Shown: in pieces, positions 1 to 5,689 of the stretch
Numbering within the stretch: position 1 is the first letter of the stretch
How the letters are laid out: each line of letters begins with the position of its first letter
Source: Thermoleophilia bacterium
GTDB taxonomy: Bacteria; Actinomycetota; Thermoleophilia; Gaiellales; Gaiellaceae
NCBI GenBank assembly: GCA_014534415.1
Contig: JACVRM010000075.1
Span: 1-9,669, forward strand
Reading direction: 5' to 3'
DNA: 9,669 nucleotides
Made by a program: the position numbers and the translations under genes
The notes under the pieces: model-generated
Database searches by the model: none
What the model saw: only the letters and a program-made list of their open reading frames with translations
What the model was told of the DNA's origin: nothing

Positions 1-1565
1 ATCGACGACGACCCGTTCGACTCGAGCGTCTCGGAGACCAGCCGAATCGTGTACGGGAACTCGTCGGGCCCGGGGATCATCGACTCGAGCGCCCGCTGCG
101 CGAGCGCGCCGTGGCCGATGTCCCGACGTTTCGGGCCGCGCATCATGCCTGTCTCGCCGACCGAGTAGGGCGGGAAGTTGTAGTGGTGCATGTAGCGGCG
201 ATCGGTCTCCAGCGAGAGGTCGTCGATCCGCTGGCCCTCCTTCGCCGTGCCGAGCGTGAGCAGGGTGAGGATCTGCGTCTGCCCTCGCGTGAAGAGGCCG
301 GATCCATGCGTGCGCGGCGAGACGCCGACCTCGCAGGTGACCGGGCGGATCTCCTCGGGGCTGCGTCCGTCCGGCCGGTTCTTGTCCACGGCGATCTTCC
401 GGCGGACGAGCTCCTTGTAGACGGCCTCGGCGGCCTTCTTGACGTAGGTCTTCGTGAGCGAGTCCTTGATCGTGGCGGGCTCGCCTTCGCCGACCGCCGG
501 GCCGACCGGGAACGGCAGCCGCACGTCCTCGACGATGCGATCGAAGAGCAGCTGCCGCTTCGCCGACTTCAGTGCTTTCGAATCCTGCTCGGCGTCGGTC
601 AGCGCGCGCAGCTCCGCCTCGAACTGCTCGCGGACCGGTCCCATCACCGACTCGAGGCGGATCCGCTCCAGCACCGTCGCGAGGCTGAGCCTCTGCCGCG
701 TCTGCTGCATCACGTCGTCCTCCGTCGACTCCATGCCGAGCGCGGGTAGCAGCTGCTCGACGGCCCCATCGGCCGCCCGCAGGCCCTCCGTCTGAATGCG
801 TTCGCGGATCGCGCCGCCGTGCTCGCGCGCGACCGCCTCCGTGACGGTCGGATCGAGCCACTTGGGCTTGCCTGCCTGGCGCGCGAGCTCTTCTTGCGCC
901 TCGCAGAGCTTCCGGATCTCGCGCTGGGCGAGCTCGAGCGCCTCCAGCAACATCTCCTCGGGGACCTCGTCGGCGCCGGCTTCGACCATCGTGAGGCTCT
1001 CCGCTGTGCCGACGACGATCAGATCGAGCGACGTCTGCTCGTCGATCTCCGGAAGGCTCGGATTGACGAGCAGCTCGCCCTCCACCATGCCGATGCGGAC
1101 CGCGCCCACCGGGCCCAGGAACGGCAGCGGCGAGACCATGAGCGCCGCCGAGGCGCCGTTCAGGCACAGGATGTCGTGCGGCGTGATCAGGTCGGCCGAG
1201 AGCACCGTGCAGATGATCTGCGTCTCGTTGCGGTACCCCTTCGGCCAGAGCGGCCGAATCGGGCGGTCGATCATGCGCGCGGTCAGGATCGCGCGCTCGG
1301 TCGGACGCCCCTCGCGCTTGAAGAAGCCCCCGGGAATCTTCCCGGCCGCGTACATGCGCTCCTCGACGTCGACCGTGAGCGGGAAGAAGTCGGCGCCTTC
1401 GCGCGGCTCCATCCGCCCCATCGCCGTCGCGAGCACCATCGTGTCGCCCGAGCGGACGAGGACCGCCCCATCCGCCTGCTTGGCGAGCTTCCCGGTCTCG
1501 AAGACGATCTCCTGATCGCCTACGGTCGCCGACGCCCGCGTTTGGGGCTCGGTGGCAATGCTCAT
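1..1565 (-). CDS. pnp: Polyribonucleotide nucleotidyltransferase (PNPase), 5' part, cut by window start
   Basis: PNPase is a phosphorolytic 3'-5' exoribonuclease that degrades mRNA and can add nucleotides to RNA 3' ends; it acts in the cytoplasm as a trimer. The 521 codons present run in one frame from ATG at 1565 to the window edge without a stop. Visible landmarks are the first RNase PH-like domain with GGFFKREGRPTERAI and DRPIRPLWPKGY near the N-terminus, a middle all-helical segment, and the second PH-like domain with PRTHGSGLFTRGQTQ (Arg427, phosphate-binding region), SVGETGMMRGPKRRDIGHG and EFPYTIRLVSETLESNGSSS at the edge. The catalytic aspartates, the KH domain and the S1 domain would lie outside the window. 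The start is supported by GGAGG at 1571-1575, five bases upstream. It follows rpsO after a 97-base spacer that can form a long hairpin, so it is probably co-transcribed with rpsO and controlled after transcription, as known for rpsO-pnp in Escherichia coli and Streptomyces. Identity is near certain. Confidence 0.97.
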   Translation of the reverse strand, partial: MSIATEPQTRASATVGDQEIVFETGKLAKQADGAVLVRSGDTMVLATAMGRMEPREGADFFPLTVDVEERMYAAGKIPGGFFKREGRPTERAILTARMIDRPIRPLWPKGYRNETQIICTVLSADLITPHDILCLNGASAALMVSPLPFLGPVGAVRIGMVEGELLVNPSLPEIDEQTSLDLIVVGTAESLTMVEAGADEVPEEMLLEALELAQREIRKLCEAQEELARQAGKPKWLDPTVTEAVAREHGGAIRERIQTEGLRAADGAVEQLLPALGMESTEDDVMQQTRQRLSLATVLERIRLESVMGPVREQFEAELRALTDAEQDSKALKSAKRQLLFDRIVEDVRLPFPVGPAVGEGEPATIKDSLTKTYVKKAAEAVYKELVRRKIAVDKNRPDGRSPEEIRPVTCEVGVSPRTHGSGLFTRGQTQILTLLTLGTAKEGQRIDDLSLETDRRYMHHYNFPPYSVGETGMMRGPKRRDIGHGALAQRALESMIPGPDEFPYTIRLVSETLESNGSSS

Positions 1566-1570
1566 TCGTT

Positions 1571-1575
1571 CCTCC
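1571..1575 (-). promoter_or_regulatory. Shine-Dalgarno site of pnp
   Basis: The minus strand reads GGAGG, five bases (AACGA) before the ATG at 1565. It fixes the pnp start and lies immediately downstream of the long intergenic hairpin. Confidence 0.8.
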
Positions 1576-1591
1576 AACTTCTTGGGCGGAA

Positions 1592-1643
1592 GGTGGAGGT
1601 TTGAGTCAGCTCCACCGCGGTGGGGCTCGCTCAAACTTCCACC
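1592..1643 (-). promoter_or_regulatory. Long hairpin in the rpsO-pnp spacer, candidate RNase III/PNPase control element
   Basis: In the minus-strand transcript the arm at 1643-1630 pairs with the arm at 1605-1592 over 14 positions with a single A-C mismatch. Inside it, 1627-1625 pairs with 1610-1608, and the 12-base palindrome at 1612-1623 (CCACCGCGGTGG) extends the stem, with one more A-C mismatch. Nearly the whole stretch can therefore fold into one stem of about 50 bases. It has no terminal U-run, so it does not look like an intrinsic terminator. In E. coli and Streptomyces the rpsO-pnp spacer carries a hairpin cut by RNase III, and in E. coli this drives PNPase autoregulation. Position and size match that arrangement, but cleavage here is inference. 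Both mismatches would be G-U wobbles if the plus strand were transcribed, so a read-through antisense RNA would fold even better. Confidence 0.6.
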
Positions 1644-1662
1644 CCCCGCGGGGTTTTCGGCG

Positions 1663-1932
1663 TCAACGCCTCAGGCCGAGCTCCTTGATGAGCGCGCGGT
1701 ACGCCTCGAGGTCGTTGCGCTGGAGATAGCTGAGCAGCCGGCGGCGCCGGCCGACGAGCTTGAGCAGGCCACGCCGCGAGTAGTGGTCCTTCGCGTGCGT
1801 ACGCAGATGCTCGGTCAGCTCGTTGATGCGCCGCGTGAGCAGCGCGATCTGGACCTGCGCGGACCCGGTGTCGGACTCGTGCTGCTTGTGGTGCCCGATG
1901 ATGTCGAGCTTCGCTTCCTTTGTGAGAGACAC
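1663..1932 (-). CDS. rpsO: 30S ribosomal protein S15
   Basis: S15 is a primary 16S rRNA-binding protein of the 30S platform and makes an intersubunit bridge to 23S rRNA. The 89-residue product has the standard family length and shows the rRNA-binding signature HESDTGSAQVQIALLTRRI (about 18-36) and the helix with HAKDHYSRRGLLKLVGRR (about 46-63). The start is GTG at 1932: it gives the usual N-terminus (M)SLTKEAK and has GAGGAGG at 1936-1942 just upstream. The open frame continues further upstream, but that part shows no S15 similarity. The gene heads a two-gene unit with pnp. In this organism it is separated from ribF, its usual upstream neighbour, by the VOC and GGT-like genes, so it needs its own promoter; a candidate lies at 2012-2041. 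The leader can form a hairpin that may serve S15 autoregulation. Confidence 0.97.
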   Translation of the reverse strand: MSLTKEAKLDIIGHHKQHESDTGSAQVQIALLTRRINELTEHLRTHAKDHYSRRGLLKLVGRRRRLLSYLQRNDLEAYRALIKELGLRR

Positions 1933-1935
1933 CGG

Positions 1936-1942
1936 CCTCCTC
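1936..1942 (-). promoter_or_regulatory. Shine-Dalgarno site of rpsO
   Basis: The minus strand reads GAGGAGG followed by CCG and then the GTG start at 1932. It decides the start within a much longer open frame. Five of its bases plus the next C (GAGGC, 1935-1939) are complementary to the loop region of the leader hairpin at 1988-2007. Confidence 0.8.
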
Positions 1943-1987
1943 GCAGACGATTCCGCAGTCCCAGTACGCCGCGAAGGAAGCACGCGC

Positions 1988-2007
1988 GCGACCGAGGCTG
2001 CGGTCGC
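1988..2007 (-). promoter_or_regulatory. Leader hairpin of rpsO, candidate S15 autoregulatory element
   Basis: A perfect 7-bp inverted repeat (GCGACCG / CGGTCGC on the minus strand) encloses a 6-base loop, about 55 to 75 bases before the rpsO start. GCCTC, made of loop bases and the first base of the 3' arm (1998-1994), is complementary to GAGGC within the Shine-Dalgarno region (1939-1935), so a loop-to-RBS pseudoknot can be drawn. S15 of several bacteria binds its own mRNA leader, and in E. coli this traps a pseudoknot at the RBS. The structure here is not one of the described ones that I can identify; the regulatory role is inference. Confidence 0.4.
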
Positions 2008-2011
2008 GAAC

Positions 2012-2041
2012 AGGGTAGCAGCATGCGGTTTTCGCCGTCGC
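2012..2041 (-). promoter_or_regulatory. Possible promoter of rpsO-pnp
   Basis: On the minus strand TACCCT at 2017-2012 fits the actinobacterial -10 pattern TANNNT. GCGACG at 2041-2036 is a poor -35 (it keeps the central GAC) with an 18-base spacer. The predicted start near 2005 would give a leader of about 70 bases beginning at the 7-bp hairpin. It rests on short motifs in GC-rich DNA. Confidence 0.35.
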
Positions 2042-2259
2042 CCGTCGCCCGGCACGGCGCAGCCGCATGGCGATTCCGCTTCTTCCCGCCGAGCTCGCCG
2101 GCGCGCTCGGACGCCGGGGCCCCCGCCTCCGCGGACGTCGCTTACGGGACAGCTCCGGGGCCGGCCGCGGGCCTCCCTCCGGTTCGAGCGTACTTCGAAT
2201 GAACGCACGCGTGGTGAACGAGGCCGTCACCAACGTGTAAACGCGCACCGGCCGCCCGC

Positions 2260-2265
2260 TACGGT
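2260..2265 (+). promoter_or_regulatory. Possible -10 element of a leaderless GGT-like transcript
   Basis: TACGGT fits TANNNT and ends seven bases before the ATG at 2273, so transcription would begin at the start codon itself. This agrees with the absence of any Shine-Dalgarno sequence before the ATG. No good -35 is visible, and the same hexamer occurs again inside the gene near 2304, so it may be chance. Confidence 0.3.
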
Positions 2266-2272
2266 CCCCGCC

Positions 2273-3664
2273 ATGCGTGCCGCCGTCGCCGCCGGGCACC
2301 CGGCTACGGTCGAAGCGGGCGTCGAGACCTTGGCGGGTGGTGGGACCGCGGCCGACGCGGCCGTGGCGGCTGCGCTTGCCTCGTGCGTCGCCGAGACCGT
2401 CATGACCGGATTGCTGGGCGGCGGGCATGCGATCTACTGGGACGCTGCTCAGCGTCGCGCGCGCAACCTCGACTGCTTCGTCGCCGTCCCCGGGCTCGGC
2501 GCCGAGCGGCGCGAGCCCGAGCTGGTCATGCTCGACTTGGCGTTCGGCGCTGAGCTCGTCCACTACGCCGTGGGGCCGGCCTCGTGCGCGGTGCCGGGCG
2601 TACCCGCCGGCCTCGATGCGCTCTGGCGTGCACACGGCCGGCTGCCATGGGCACAGCTCGTCGAGCCGGCGCTCCGGCTGGCGCAAGCCGGAGTCGAACT
2701 CACGCCCGCGCACGCGCGCTGCCTCGAGATGCTCGAGACCGTGATGACGATGGATGAAGGCGGTCGCATCTACTCACCACACGGGCGGCTCCTGCGGGCC
2801 GGCGATCGCCTCGAGCAGCCGGGGCTCGTGCACGCGCTCGAGGCGCTTGCCACCGAGGGGGCGATGTCGGTGTATCGCGGGTCGATCGGCCAAGGGCTGC
2901 TCGAGCTGTCTGACGAGCGCGGCGGGCTGGTCACCCGGGACGACCTCGAGTCGTACACGGTCCTCTGGCGTGAACCCGTCTCGTGCGAGTACCTCGCGTG
3001 GCACGTGGAGACCCGCGCCGGGCTCTCAGGTGTGCCGGGCGCCTTCGTGCGGCTGCCCAGCTTTCGGACTTGCTCGGCTGCCGAGCGTGTCGTCGCGCTC
3101 GTCGACACGCTTCGTCAGTACGGCATCGAGGACGAGCGGCACACGACCAACCTCGTCACGGTGGATGCCGAAGGCAACGCCTGCGTGCTGACCACCAGTC
3201 TGGGCTTAGGCTCGGGCGACTGGCTGCCCGGGCTGGACCTCCACCTGAACAGCATGCTCGGCGAGGCCGAGCTGGTGGGCGGCCCGCTCGTCGCCGGCGA
3301 GCGGATGGAGAGCATGATGGCCCCGACGCTGGCGTTCGAGGGCCACGACGAGCTCGCCCTCGCGATCGGCGCCGCCGGTGGCAGTCGCCTCCGAACCGCG
3401 CTCGTCACGTCGGCGAGCGGGATCCTCGACGAGGAACTCAGTCCCGTGGAGGCGGTGGCTCGGCCGCGTATCCACCCGACGGCGACGGTCGTGCACGCGG
3501 AGCCTGATAGCGACGAAGACGGTCTCGCCGCGCTCGAGACGCGCGGCTGGGTCGTCCGTCGCTGGCCGGAGAAGCACCACTACTTCGGAGGCGTCAGCGC
3601 GGTGACCCGCACCGGTGCCGCCGGCGACCCGCGCCGCAGCGGCGCGGCGCGGGTGCTCGGCTGA
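2273..3664 (+). CDS. Gamma-glutamyltransferase-family protein, short and divergent
   Basis: The protein belongs to the Ntn-hydrolase gamma-glutamyltransferase (GGT) family, whose members cleave themselves and transfer or hydrolyse the gamma-glutamyl group of glutathione or similar substrates. Its 463 residues show the N-terminal AAGHPATVEAGVETLAGGGT and ADAAVAAA, TGLLGGGHA (45-53), LWREPV of the large subunit (231-236), the small-subunit start HTTNLVTVDAEGNA (290-303), GSGDWLPGLDLHLNSMLGE (313-331), MAPTLAF (349-355), GAAGGSRL (366-373) and the C-terminal GDPRRSGAA. The expected nucleophile is Thr291. Typical family members have Thr-Thr-His here; this one has Thr-Thr-Asn. The segment between LWREPV and the cleavage site is about 55 residues and lacks a recognisable PPSSGG motif and the usual following helices, so total length is below the usual 530 or more. 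No signal peptide is seen, so it is probably cytoplasmic. The start at 2273 matches the family's common AAGHP N-terminus; the open frame upstream overlaps rpsO antisense and is not used. Substrate and activity are unknown. Confidence 0.88.
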   Translation: MRAAVAAGHPATVEAGVETLAGGGTAADAAVAAALASCVAETVMTGLLGGGHAIYWDAAQRRARNLDCFVAVPGLGAERREPELVMLDLAFGAELVHYAVGPASCAVPGVPAGLDALWRAHGRLPWAQLVEPALRLAQAGVELTPAHARCLEMLETVMTMDEGGRIYSPHGRLLRAGDRLEQPGLVHALEALATEGAMSVYRGSIGQGLLELSDERGGLVTRDDLESYTVLWREPVSCEYLAWHVETRAGLSGVPGAFVRLPSFRTCSAAERVVALVDTLRQYGIEDERHTTNLVTVDAEGNACVLTTSLGLGSGDWLPGLDLHLNSMLGEAELVGGPLVAGERMESMMAPTLAFEGHDELALAIGAAGGSRLRTALVTSASGILDEELSPVEAVARPRIHPTATVVHAEPDSDEDGLAALETRGWVVRRWPEKHHYFGGVSAVTRTGAAGDPRRSGAARVLG

Positions 3665-3668
3665 GTCC

Positions 3669-4073
3669 CTATGCCGTGGCGCCGACGCGCGCGGTCTGCG
3701 CGACGCCGAGGATGTTGCCGTCCGGATCCTTGAACCAGGCGGCGCGCTCTTCGCCGATAGTGGCGATCCCGTTCTCCGTCTTGATGTCGGGGGAGTCGTA
3801 CTCCTCGAAGGTGACTCCGTTCCGGCGCAGGCTCGCGACCGCCTGGTCGATATCGTCGACGTCGAACGCGACGAGTGTGTGCCGGCTCTGCCCTGCCCCC
3901 ACGCTCTTGTACAGGTAGAGCGTCGAGGCGCCGGAGCGGAACCGCGCACCGGGAGTCCCCGGAAACTCGTCGCGCTCGGGCGTACCCAGCCCGAGCGTCT
4001 GGCCGTAGAACTCGATGGCGCGGTCGAGGTCCGACACCGGCACGACCGCCTCGACGCGGGCTCCTGAAAGCAT
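3669..4073 (-). CDS. VOC (glyoxalase/bleomycin resistance fold) family protein
   Basis: This 134-residue protein has the vicinal oxygen chelate fold built from two beta-alpha-beta-beta-beta units: VEAVVPVSDLDRAIEFYGQT (8-27) opens the first, TLVAFDVDDIDQAVASLRRN (66-85) the second, and AAWFKDPDGNILG (111-123) is the typical closing strand. Family members bind metal and act on varied small molecules, or bind drugs. Here the usual ligands are not all present: the first strand has no His or Glu where one is expected, and the final position, normally Glu after DGN, is Gly123. It may therefore be a non-metal member; the substrate is unknown. The start at 4073 is chosen because AAAGGAGGT lies at the right distance; a longer frame from 4106 lacks such a site. 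It lies 54 bases after ribF on the same strand and converges with the GGT-like gene, whose stop is four bases away. Confidence 0.88.
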   Translation of the reverse strand: MLSGARVEAVVPVSDLDRAIEFYGQTLGLGTPERDEFPGTPGARFRSGASTLYLYKSVGAGQSRHTLVAFDVDDIDQAVASLRRNGVTFEEYDSPDIKTENGIATIGEERAAWFKDPDGNILGVAQTARVGATA

Positions 4074-4077
4074 GCGT

Positions 4078-4086
4078 ACCTCCTTT
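4078..4086 (-). promoter_or_regulatory. Strong Shine-Dalgarno site of the VOC gene
   Basis: The minus strand reads AAAGGAGGT, a near-perfect match to the 16S rRNA 3' end, then four bases (ACGC) and ATG at 4073. It is the strongest ribosome binding site in the window and decides between the starts at 4106 and 4073. Confidence 0.85.
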
Positions 4087-4127
4087 CGGACGAGTGTCGC
4101 AAGCATGGCGGGCAGGAATGCACGACG

Positions 4128-5003
4128 TCAAGCGCTCACGGTCGGCGGCTGCGCGAGCCGGGCGGCCTCGGCGTCGTGGGCTATCTGGGCGACGAGCTCC
4201 GCCTCGCTGGCGAACGCGCGCTCATCGCGCAGCCGCCGCCAGAGCTCGATCACCAGCCGCTCTCCATAGAGGTCCCCGGAGAAGTCGAGCAGGAACGCCT
4301 CCACCCTCCGCTCCACGCCGCCGTAGTGTGGGTTGACGCCGATCGAGATCGCCGCGCGGTGCCCCGCAGCAGCGCCGGCGTAGATGCCGTTCGCCGGCAC
4401 GAGCAGGTCAGGCTCGACGTGCACGTTCGCGGTCGGGAAGCCGAGCGTGCCCCCGCGCGCGTCACCGGTGACCACCGTGCCGTCGACCTCGGCCGGACGC
4501 CCGAGCAGCGGCGCGGCCCGCTCGATTTCACCCGCGTTGAGGAGGCTGCGGATGAGCGTCGACGACACGCCCTCCACGAGCGGCACCGGCCGCGTCTCGA
4601 AGCCGAGCTGCTGCAGGAGCGCCAGGTCGCCGCCCCGCGCGTGGCCGAAGCGGAAGTCGGGTCCCGCGACGATCACCTCCGCTCCGATGGTCCGCAGGAA
4701 GCGCGCGGCGAAGTCCCTAGCGTCCATGCGCGCGAGGTCGAGCGTGAACTCGAGGAGGAGCGTCTCGCCGATCCCGGCCGTCGCGAGCAGCTCCAGGCGG
4801 CGTTCCAGCGTCGTCAGCAACTCGACACGGTTCCCGAGTGCGCTGCGAGGGTGCGGCGTGAACGTCACGACGGTCGGCGGCGGACCTGCGTCGACCGCCG
4901 CGCGGAGTACGCGCTGATGACCGACGTGAACACCGTCGAACGTGCCGAGCGCCACCGCACGTGGACGGCACTCGAGCTCATCGGGTCTCCGCGCGACCCT
5001 CAC
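4128..5003 (-). CDS. ribF: Bifunctional riboflavin kinase / FMN adenylyltransferase
   Basis: RibF phosphorylates riboflavin to FMN and adenylylates FMN to FAD in the cytoplasm. The 291-residue protein has both domains. The N-terminal nucleotidyltransferase shows LGTFDGVHVGH (19-29), TFTPHPR (47-53), GPDFRFG (114-120) and VSSTLIR (146-152). The C-terminal kinase shows GTVVTGDARGGTLGFPTAN (175-193), PANGIYAG (203-210), IGVNPHYGG (221-229), EAFLLDF (235-241) and DLYG (244-247). Length is normal (about 300). In the kinase the usual NPTFGG-like loop reads NPHYGG, a mild change. The GTG start at 5003 overlaps the truB stop as GTGA, implying translational coupling. It is the last conserved gene of the run; the VOC gene follows after 54 bases. 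Confidence 0.96.
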   Translation of the reverse strand: MRVARRPDELECRPRAVALGTFDGVHVGHQRVLRAAVDAGPPPTVVTFTPHPRSALGNRVELLTTLERRLELLATAGIGETLLLEFTLDLARMDARDFAARFLRTIGAEVIVAGPDFRFGHARGGDLALLQQLGFETRPVPLVEGVSSTLIRSLLNAGEIERAAPLLGRPAEVDGTVVTGDARGGTLGFPTANVHVEPDLLVPANGIYAGAAAGHRAAISIGVNPHYGGVERRVEAFLLDFSGDLYGERLVIELWRRLRDERAFASEAELVAQIAHDAEAARLAQPPTVSA

Positions 5004-5689
5004 CCGGGCAGCGCCGACGAGCCAGTCGTTGCGCCCGGCAGCCGCGCGAGTGCCTCGTCGATGGGAATCACTCGCTCTTTGTCGGCCTCCTCAACCGAGA
5101 ACGGTCCGATCTCCGTACGCCGCAACGTCCGGCAGTGCCCGCCCAAGGCATCCGCGACCGACCGCACGTATGTGCCCGAGCTGACGCGTAGATCGAGCCG
5201 CGCTACGCCGTCGCGATAGGAGACCACGTCGAGCGCGTTCACCCGCGAACGGCGGACCGGCATGTCGACCTCCACGCCGCGCCGGTGCAGCCGGTAGGCG
5301 CGCTCACCGCCGATCTTGACCGCCGAGGCGGCGGGGATCGGCAGCGCAATTTCCCCCCGGAGGGCTGCGAGCCGCCGCTCGAGCTCGTCGGCGCTAGGTG
5401 CGTCCGTGCGTTCGAGCTCCTCCCCCTCGGGATCGCCGGTCGTCGTGCGCGCGCTCAGGTCGACGTCCGTGACATACCGCTTGTCCAGCCCCACGAAGCA
5501 CGAGGCGAGCTTAGTTGCTCGTCCGGACAACACGAGCAGGAGACCCGTCGCGAAGGGATCGAGCGTGCCGGCGTGGCCGGTACGCGCGTTCGTCCGGCGC
5601 CGGACCTCCGCGATCACCGCGAACGAGGACGGCCCGGCGGGCTTGTCGAGCAGGATCAGCCCGCTCGGCTCGAGCCCACGCGGCGGCAC
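5000..5689 (-). CDS. truB: tRNA pseudouridine(55) synthase TruB
   Basis: TruB isomerises uridine 55 in the T-loop of most tRNAs and also helps tRNA fold. The 229-residue protein shows SGLILLDKPAGPSS (9-22), the catalytic loop GHAGTLDPFATGLLLV with Asp44, the conserved KRYV (70-73), AVKIGGERAYRLHRRG (123-138) and the SSGTYVRSVADALG motif (170-183). It is shorter than the 314-residue E. coli enzyme because the C-terminal PUA domain is missing or reduced to a stub, which is common in Actinobacteria. The GTG start at 5689 shares one base with the nrnA stop (TAGTG), and the stop overlaps the ribF start by four bases. No clear Shine-Dalgarno site precedes it, so coupling to nrnA translation is likely. 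Confidence 0.96.
   Translation of the reverse strand: MPPRGLEPSGLILLDKPAGPSSFAVIAEVRRRTNARTGHAGTLDPFATGLLLVLSGRATKLASCFVGLDKRYVTDVDLSARTTTGDPEGEELERTDAPSADELERRLAALRGEIALPIPAASAVKIGGERAYRLHRRGVEVDMPVRRSRVNALDVVSYRDGVARLDLRVSSGTYVRSVADALGGHCRTLRRTEIGPFSVEEADKERVIPIDEALARLPGATTGSSALPG

Larger units (their letters stand above)
1933..2272. other. 340-base divergent intergenic region between rpsO and the GGT-like gene
   Basis: This stretch holds no gene I can support. Toward rpsO it contains the Shine-Dalgarno site, a 7-bp leader hairpin (1988-2007) and a possible promoter (2012-2041). Toward the GGT-like gene it contains a TANNNT hexamer at 2260-2265. The middle (about 2045-2200) is very GC-rich with short G/C palindromes such as GGCCGGCC, and I see no recognisable element there. 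A 57-codon plus-strand frame ending in TAA at 2238-2240 has no convincing start signal or recognisable similarity and was not called. Confidence 0.6.

Noticed and set aside
819..1604. 261-codon plus-strand frame and others opposite pnp
   Set aside because: pnp reads through the same DNA with unmistakable motifs; these are shadow frames.
1644..1657. CCCCGCGGGG followed by TTTT on the plus strand, resembling a terminator
   Set aside because: The palindrome has no room for a loop beyond a 3-bp stem with four loop bases, and no plus-strand gene ends nearby.
2032..2052. Short TCGCC(C)G tandem-like run
   Set aside because: Fewer than three clean copies of a simple GC-rich unit; common by chance at this composition.
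1933..2208. N-terminal extension of S15 to 181 residues
   Set aside because: S15 is 89 residues long across bacteria, and GTG at 1932 has its own Shine-Dalgarno site; the extra residues resemble nothing.
2191..2214. Possible LexA-like or other operator around TTCGAGCGTACTTCGAATGAAC
   Set aside because: The half-sites do not form the spacing or symmetry of the actinobacterial SOS box (GAAC-N4-GTTC); only short chance matches remain.
2068..2240. 57-codon plus-strand frame starting MAIPLLPAEL upstream of the GGT-like gene
   Set aside because: No ribosome binding site, Arg/Gly-rich translation, no recognisable similarity; judged a chance frame in GC-rich intergenic DNA.
1823..2272. Upstream extension of the GGT-like frame by 150 codons
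   Set aside because: The extension overlaps rpsO antisense and shows no family similarity; the family N-terminus begins at the ATG at 2273.
1631..2713. 360-codon minus-strand open frame across rpsO and the start of the GGT-like gene
   Set aside because: It lies antisense to the GGT-like gene and in another frame of rpsO; the translation is Arg- and Pro-rich with no recognisable motif, as expected for a GC-rich shadow frame.
4074..4106. Longer VOC start at 4106
   Set aside because: No Shine-Dalgarno site precedes it, and the very strong site at 4078-4086 lies inside this extension, serving the ATG at 4073.
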